From contig SDNX01000002.1 of the NCBI GenBank assembly GCA_004524545.1, positions 1 to 64,000 on the forward strand: a stretch of 64,000 nt of DNA, in the 5' to 3' direction. Numbering within the stretch: position 1 is the first letter of the stretch; the number at the start of each line of letters is the position of its first letter. Under the pieces are notes generated by a model, which was not told the origin of the DNA, did not search any database, and saw only the letters and a list, made by a program, of their open reading frames with translations. Below are positions 60,806 through 64,000 of this stretch, piece after piece. The DNA is from Promethearchaeota archaeon (GTDB taxonomy: Archaea; Asgardarchaeota; Lokiarchaeia; Sigyniarchaeales; Promethearchaeaceae). A program made the translations under genes and the position numbers.

Positions 60806-61912
60806 ATGTCAAACATTGTCTCTGTAGTTCTGGATATTGGAGAGTTTTCTTGCAAAATTGGATACGCAGCAGAAAATGAACCCAGAACGACGTTTTATTC
60901 AATAGTAGGAGAACCTAAATATCAAGATATAGAAATGGGGGGAAGTAAACAGTACTACATTGGTAATGAGGTTGCTAGCTCAATTGGATTGTATAAAATA
61001 CATCACCCTATTAAACTTGGAAGGATAGAAGATTGGGATTTCTTCGAGAGACTCTTGGATTATGTATTTTACACCTTAAGAATTGAACCTTCTTCAGTCA
61101 ATGTTCTCTATACTCATCACCCTTTACTCTCTAAAGACGAGAAAAAACACCTTTTTCAATTGTTTTTTGACAAATATCAAGTAATGGGATTTTACCCAAT
61201 ATTAGACTCACTACTTACAATGTATTCGGGAGGATTCCAAACCGGATTAGTAATCGAAATGGGAGCTAGTTCAATTAGAATTGTCCCGATTTACAAGGGA
61301 TACATGATCTCTCATGCAATAGAAGTAATTCAAATGGGAGGGACTGTTTTAGATAATTTTATGTTTGACCAATTGCAGAACGCAGGATTCTCAACAGACT
61401 CCTCTGTACGTCGTGAAATAGGCCGAGTTCTTAAGGAACGTTCGTGTTTTGTCTCATTAGACTTCAACGAAGATAATAAGCATGTAAAAAAAAAGGAATT
61501 CCGTTTACCCGATGGGGATATGATAGAATTAGGATCAGAGAGATTTATGGTCCCGGAACTTTTGTTTAAACCGGAATTATTTAATTTAGAAGAAAAAGCC
61601 CTCCATACTGCGGTTTTGGATGTAGTAAATAATTGTGATATGGATACGCGCACAGAACTTTTAGAAAATATTTTTCTTTCAGGAGGATCTTCGGTTATTC
61701 CTCAGTTAGAACTTAGACTACAAAATGAGCTAGAAGTTGGACTAGCTCAAAGAGGAATCGATATGAGAACTCCTCGAATAATTGCCCCAAAACAAAGATT
61801 TTTTTCTTGCTGGATTGGTGGTTCAATCTTAGCAAGTTTACCGGGATTTCAAAGTTCTTGGGTTACTCGACCTCAATACTATAAAGGTGAGATCCCAGAG
61901 GATTTATTATGA
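60806..61912 (+). CDS. Actin-related protein (divergent, Asgard-type)
   Basis: VVLDIGEFSCKIGYAAENEPR; TGLVIEMGASSIRIVPIYKGYMISHAI; FLSGGSSVIPQLELRLQNEL; IIAPKQRFFSCWIGGSILASLPGFQSSWVTRPQY. Confidence 0.93.
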   Translation: MSNIVSVVLDIGEFSCKIGYAAENEPRTTFYSIVGEPKYQDIEMGGSKQYYIGNEVASSIGLYKIHHPIKLGRIEDWDFFERLLDYVFYTLRIEPSSVNVLYTHHPLLSKDEKKHLFQLFFDKYQVMGFYPILDSLLTMYSGGFQTGLVIEMGASSIRIVPIYKGYMISHAIEVIQMGGTVLDNFMFDQLQNAGFSTDSSVRREIGRVLKERSCFVSLDFNEDNKHVKKKEFRLPDGDMIELGSERFMVPELLFKPELFNLEEKALHTAVLDVVNNCDMDTRTELLENIFLSGGSSVIPQLELRLQNELEVGLAQRGIDMRTPRIIAPKQRFFSCWIGGSILASLPGFQSSWVTRPQYYKGEIPEDLL

Positions 61913-61928
61913 CCTTTGAAAAAAAGTA

Positions 61929-62603
61929 TTAATCACTATACACAACGTATTTTAATTCCTTTCCATCCCGATCATAGAGTTTTATATTCTCTGGTTTATC
62001 ATAGGGATAAGCTAATAACATAGTAAAACGTCTTTTCCTCATTACTGCATTAAATACTTCGTTTCGCTCCAAATCTCCATCGGGACGTGAGATGAAAGTA
62101 CCCTCATATGAAAAGTCAAATGGTAAGGAACACATAGACTGGAAATTCACATAGTTAATTCTATTACCTGGTTCTGCACATTTAATAGCCGGAATGATTA
62201 ATTCTGAAACCTTTCCTTTATCTACGGATAATAATCCTTGAACCTTTTGGGGATGATACCTTTTACTCATTTCGATTAATCCATTAAAGCAAGATTCGGT
62301 AAAAGGAATTACGCGATTTAAAATACTCTCAATTACAAGAAAAATTTCATTTAATACATCCACAACAGCGAAAGGTTCCTTCTCATTCCACTCTCTAAGG
62401 TGCGATAAAATAGTGGTTAGTTTAAAGGTTCTCCCATTATCTTTAACTAATTTTACTTTTGGAGCATTAGGATACCTTTTAAAGTTGACAGAGATATACA
62501 CTTCCTTGGTTAGGGGGATATGCATCAAATACTCTCGATTTTTATAATTGGTTGCTTCAGGATATTTTTGCTTTATCGTTTGTGCAATTTCCGCAAGAAT
62601 CAT
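61929..62603 (-). CDS. Candidate UBC/RWD-like domain fused to JAB/MPN-like domain lacking JAMM zinc ligands
   Basis: N-part VYISVNFKRYPNAPKVKLVKDN...REWNEKEPFAVVDVLNEI; C-part FNGLIEMSKRYHPQKVQGLLSVDKGKVSELIIPA...YEGTFISRPDGDLERNE...FTMLLAYPYDKPENIKLYDRDGKELKY. Confidence 0.6.
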   Translation of the reverse strand: MILAEIAQTIKQKYPEATNYKNREYLMHIPLTKEVYISVNFKRYPNAPKVKLVKDNGRTFKLTTILSHLREWNEKEPFAVVDVLNEIFLVIESILNRVIPFTESCFNGLIEMSKRYHPQKVQGLLSVDKGKVSELIIPAIKCAEPGNRINYVNFQSMCSLPFDFSYEGTFISRPDGDLERNEVFNAVMRKRRFTMLLAYPYDKPENIKLYDRDGKELKYVVYSD

Positions 62604-62676
62604 AATATGATTAGCTTCACGTGATTAAAAATTGTTGATATTCGATCTTAATGGAAAAAGAAAGGAAAAAGACTAG

Positions 62677-62810
62677 GAACAATAAAGCTTAGCAATCATT
62701 ATCTATCAAAAAAGAATCCACTTCTTCAAGTGTTGGATTGGCAGAACAATAAAGCTTAGCAATCATTATCTATCAAAAAAGAATCCACTTCTTCAAGTGT
62801 TGGATTGGCA
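62677..62810. repeat. Exact tandem duplication, 2 x 67 bp, covering the 3' end of the ribokinase-like gene
   Basis: gaacaataaagcttagcaatcattatctatcaaaaaagaatccacttcttcaagtgttggattggca at 62677-62743 and 62744-62810. Confidence 0.95.
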
Positions 62811-63694
62811 GAAGAAGCTCCAATTCGAGTAATATTTATGGCAGCTGCAGCGGAGGCAAACTTGATTGATTGTATTATGTCTTTTGTAGAAGCATACTTG
62901 ACCGCAAAAGCGCCTATAAATGCATCTCCTGCACCCGTCGTATCTTTTACTTGTACTTTATAGGAATGGTGGAAATACTCTTGTATACCGTCCCACACAA
63001 TGACTCCCATCTCTCCCAGTGTTACAATTGAGATAACATTTCGAGATTTAGTGATGATTTTAGCGGCTGTTAAAGCACTTTCTCTTGAGTTTACCTCATA
63101 ATTAGAGATCATTGAAGCTTCAATTTCGTTCATTACCAGAATATTCACATATTTAAACACTTCTTGGGGAAACGGATTTCTCATAGGTGCAGGATTTAGA
63201 ATTATCGTGCTTCCAGCACCGTGCGCAATTTTCATAGTATGCAGTATAGCTTCTATATTATTTTCAAACTGGAATATAACAACATCACTTCCTTCAATTT
63301 GAGGTCGTAAAGTATCCAATTCTTCTAACGATATATGATGATTTGCACCAGGAGCAACCGTAATCATATTTTCACGGGATATTTCATCTACTAAGATAAC
63401 TGCGGTGCCAGTTCGATGAACTTCATCTTGGAAGATTCCTTGAATATCCATTTTTTCAGAATGTAAATAGGAAATCGCAGCATCTCCAAAAGGATCTTTA
63501 CCCACTTTTGCGATTAGAGTAACATTTCCTCCTAATTTATGAATTGCATTTGCTTGGTTATTCCCTTTTCCTCCTGGATTCAAATGCATTACTGCACCCG
63601 TAATAGTTTCTTTAGGGCGGGGGATTTTTGGAGTAATCATGGTAACGTCTTGATTGTAGCTTCCTAAAACGGTGATTTTTACCATATTATTCAC
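62756..63694 (-). CDS. Ribokinase-like PfkB kinase
   Basis: LGSYNQDVTMITPKIPRPKETITG...NPGGKGNNQANA...DTTGAGDAFIGAF. Confidence 0.92.
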   Translation of the reverse strand: MNNMVKITVLGSYNQDVTMITPKIPRPKETITGAVMHLNPGGKGNNQANAIHKLGGNVTLIAKVGKDPFGDAAISYLHSEKMDIQGIFQDEVHRTGTAVILVDEISRENMITVAPGANHHISLEELDTLRPQIEGSDVVIFQFENNIEAILHTMKIAHGAGSTIILNPAPMRNPFPQEVFKYVNILVMNEIEASMISNYEVNSRESALTAAKIITKSRNVISIVTLGEMGVIVWDGIQEYFHHSYKVQVKDTTGAGDAFIGAFAVKYASTKDIIQSIKFASAAAAINITRIGASSANPTLEEVDSFLIDNDC

Positions 63695-64000
63695 TCTGTT
63701 ATTGATTTTTCAGGGCATTTTGCCTTCATAACTTTCACACCTATTTTTGCTATACGATCGGATAATTCGGATATTTTCCAATCTTCATGCCCCTTAACAT
63801 AAGTGTGAAATTCATCTCTTAGTGGTTTGGTCCATTTCTTTGGAATCTTATCTGCTCCATATAGGGTACCCATTATCGTGCCTATATTGCCACAATTACA
63901 ATCCGTGTCCATTGCCATCATTCCTGCTATGCAAATTGGTCTCCCAAATGGATCTTTTTTATCATTTGCGCCATATAGCAATGATAACACGATGATACCG
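63691..64000 (-). CDS. ADP-ribosylglycohydrolase family, C-terminal part (truncated by right edge)
   Basis: MAMDTDCNCGNIGTIMGTLYGADKIPKKW; open to the edge. Confidence 0.82.
   Translation of the reverse strand, partial: GIIVLSLLYGANDKKDPFGRPICIAGMMAMDTDCNCGNIGTIMGTLYGADKIPKKWTKPLRDEFHTYVKGHEDWKISELSDRIAKIGVKVMKAKCPEKSITE

Noticed and set aside
1-64000. CRISPR arrays, rRNA and tRNA genes
   Set aside because: None recognised by eye: no regular direct-repeat/spacer series, no rRNA core motifs, no clear T-arm/acceptor patterns. A tRNAscan-SE/Infernal run would be decisive.
1-64000. Provirus or transposon explanation for the accessory genes
   Set aside because: No integrase, transposase, capsid, terminase or terminal inverted repeats seen in the ORFs.

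Overview
The window is a compact, low-GC archaeal region that reads as Asgard-type. It encodes a Rab/Ras-like small GTPase, a divergent actin-related protein, a longin-like/GTPase-like fusion, two paralogous longin-like + winged-helix-like proteins, a HEAT/coiled-coil protein and a candidate UBC/RWD + inactive JAMM fusion. The metabolic part includes a FAD oxidase/Fe-S two-gene unit, a complete DAP-aminotransferase lysine cluster with a LysA-DapF fused ORF, carbohydrate utilisation genes (GH29, GH16-like, GH43-like propeller, sugar isomerase, several MFS transporters), purD, and a membrane-anchored C13/legumain-like peptidase. At 2-8.6 kb there is a defence/toxin-antitoxin island (HEPN-MNT, AbrB-PIN, VapBC, an orphan antitoxin-like gene). 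Leads I rank highest: (1) the 54-62.6 kb block of eukaryote-signature-like genes, including an Arp with substituted hydrolytic residues and the UBC/RWD-pseudoJAMM protein; (2) five separate places where the 3' tail of a gene recurs as a decayed or exact copy just downstream of it (tail ghosts); (3) an MFS gene whose start aligns to an ATA codon behind a Shine-Dalgarno-like motif; (4) an in-frame TGA inside the conserved tail of an ICMT-like methyltransferase; (5) a perfect 26-bp palindrome abutting a TATA-like element ahead of the oxidase operon. All assignments come from reading translations by eye; no searches were run.
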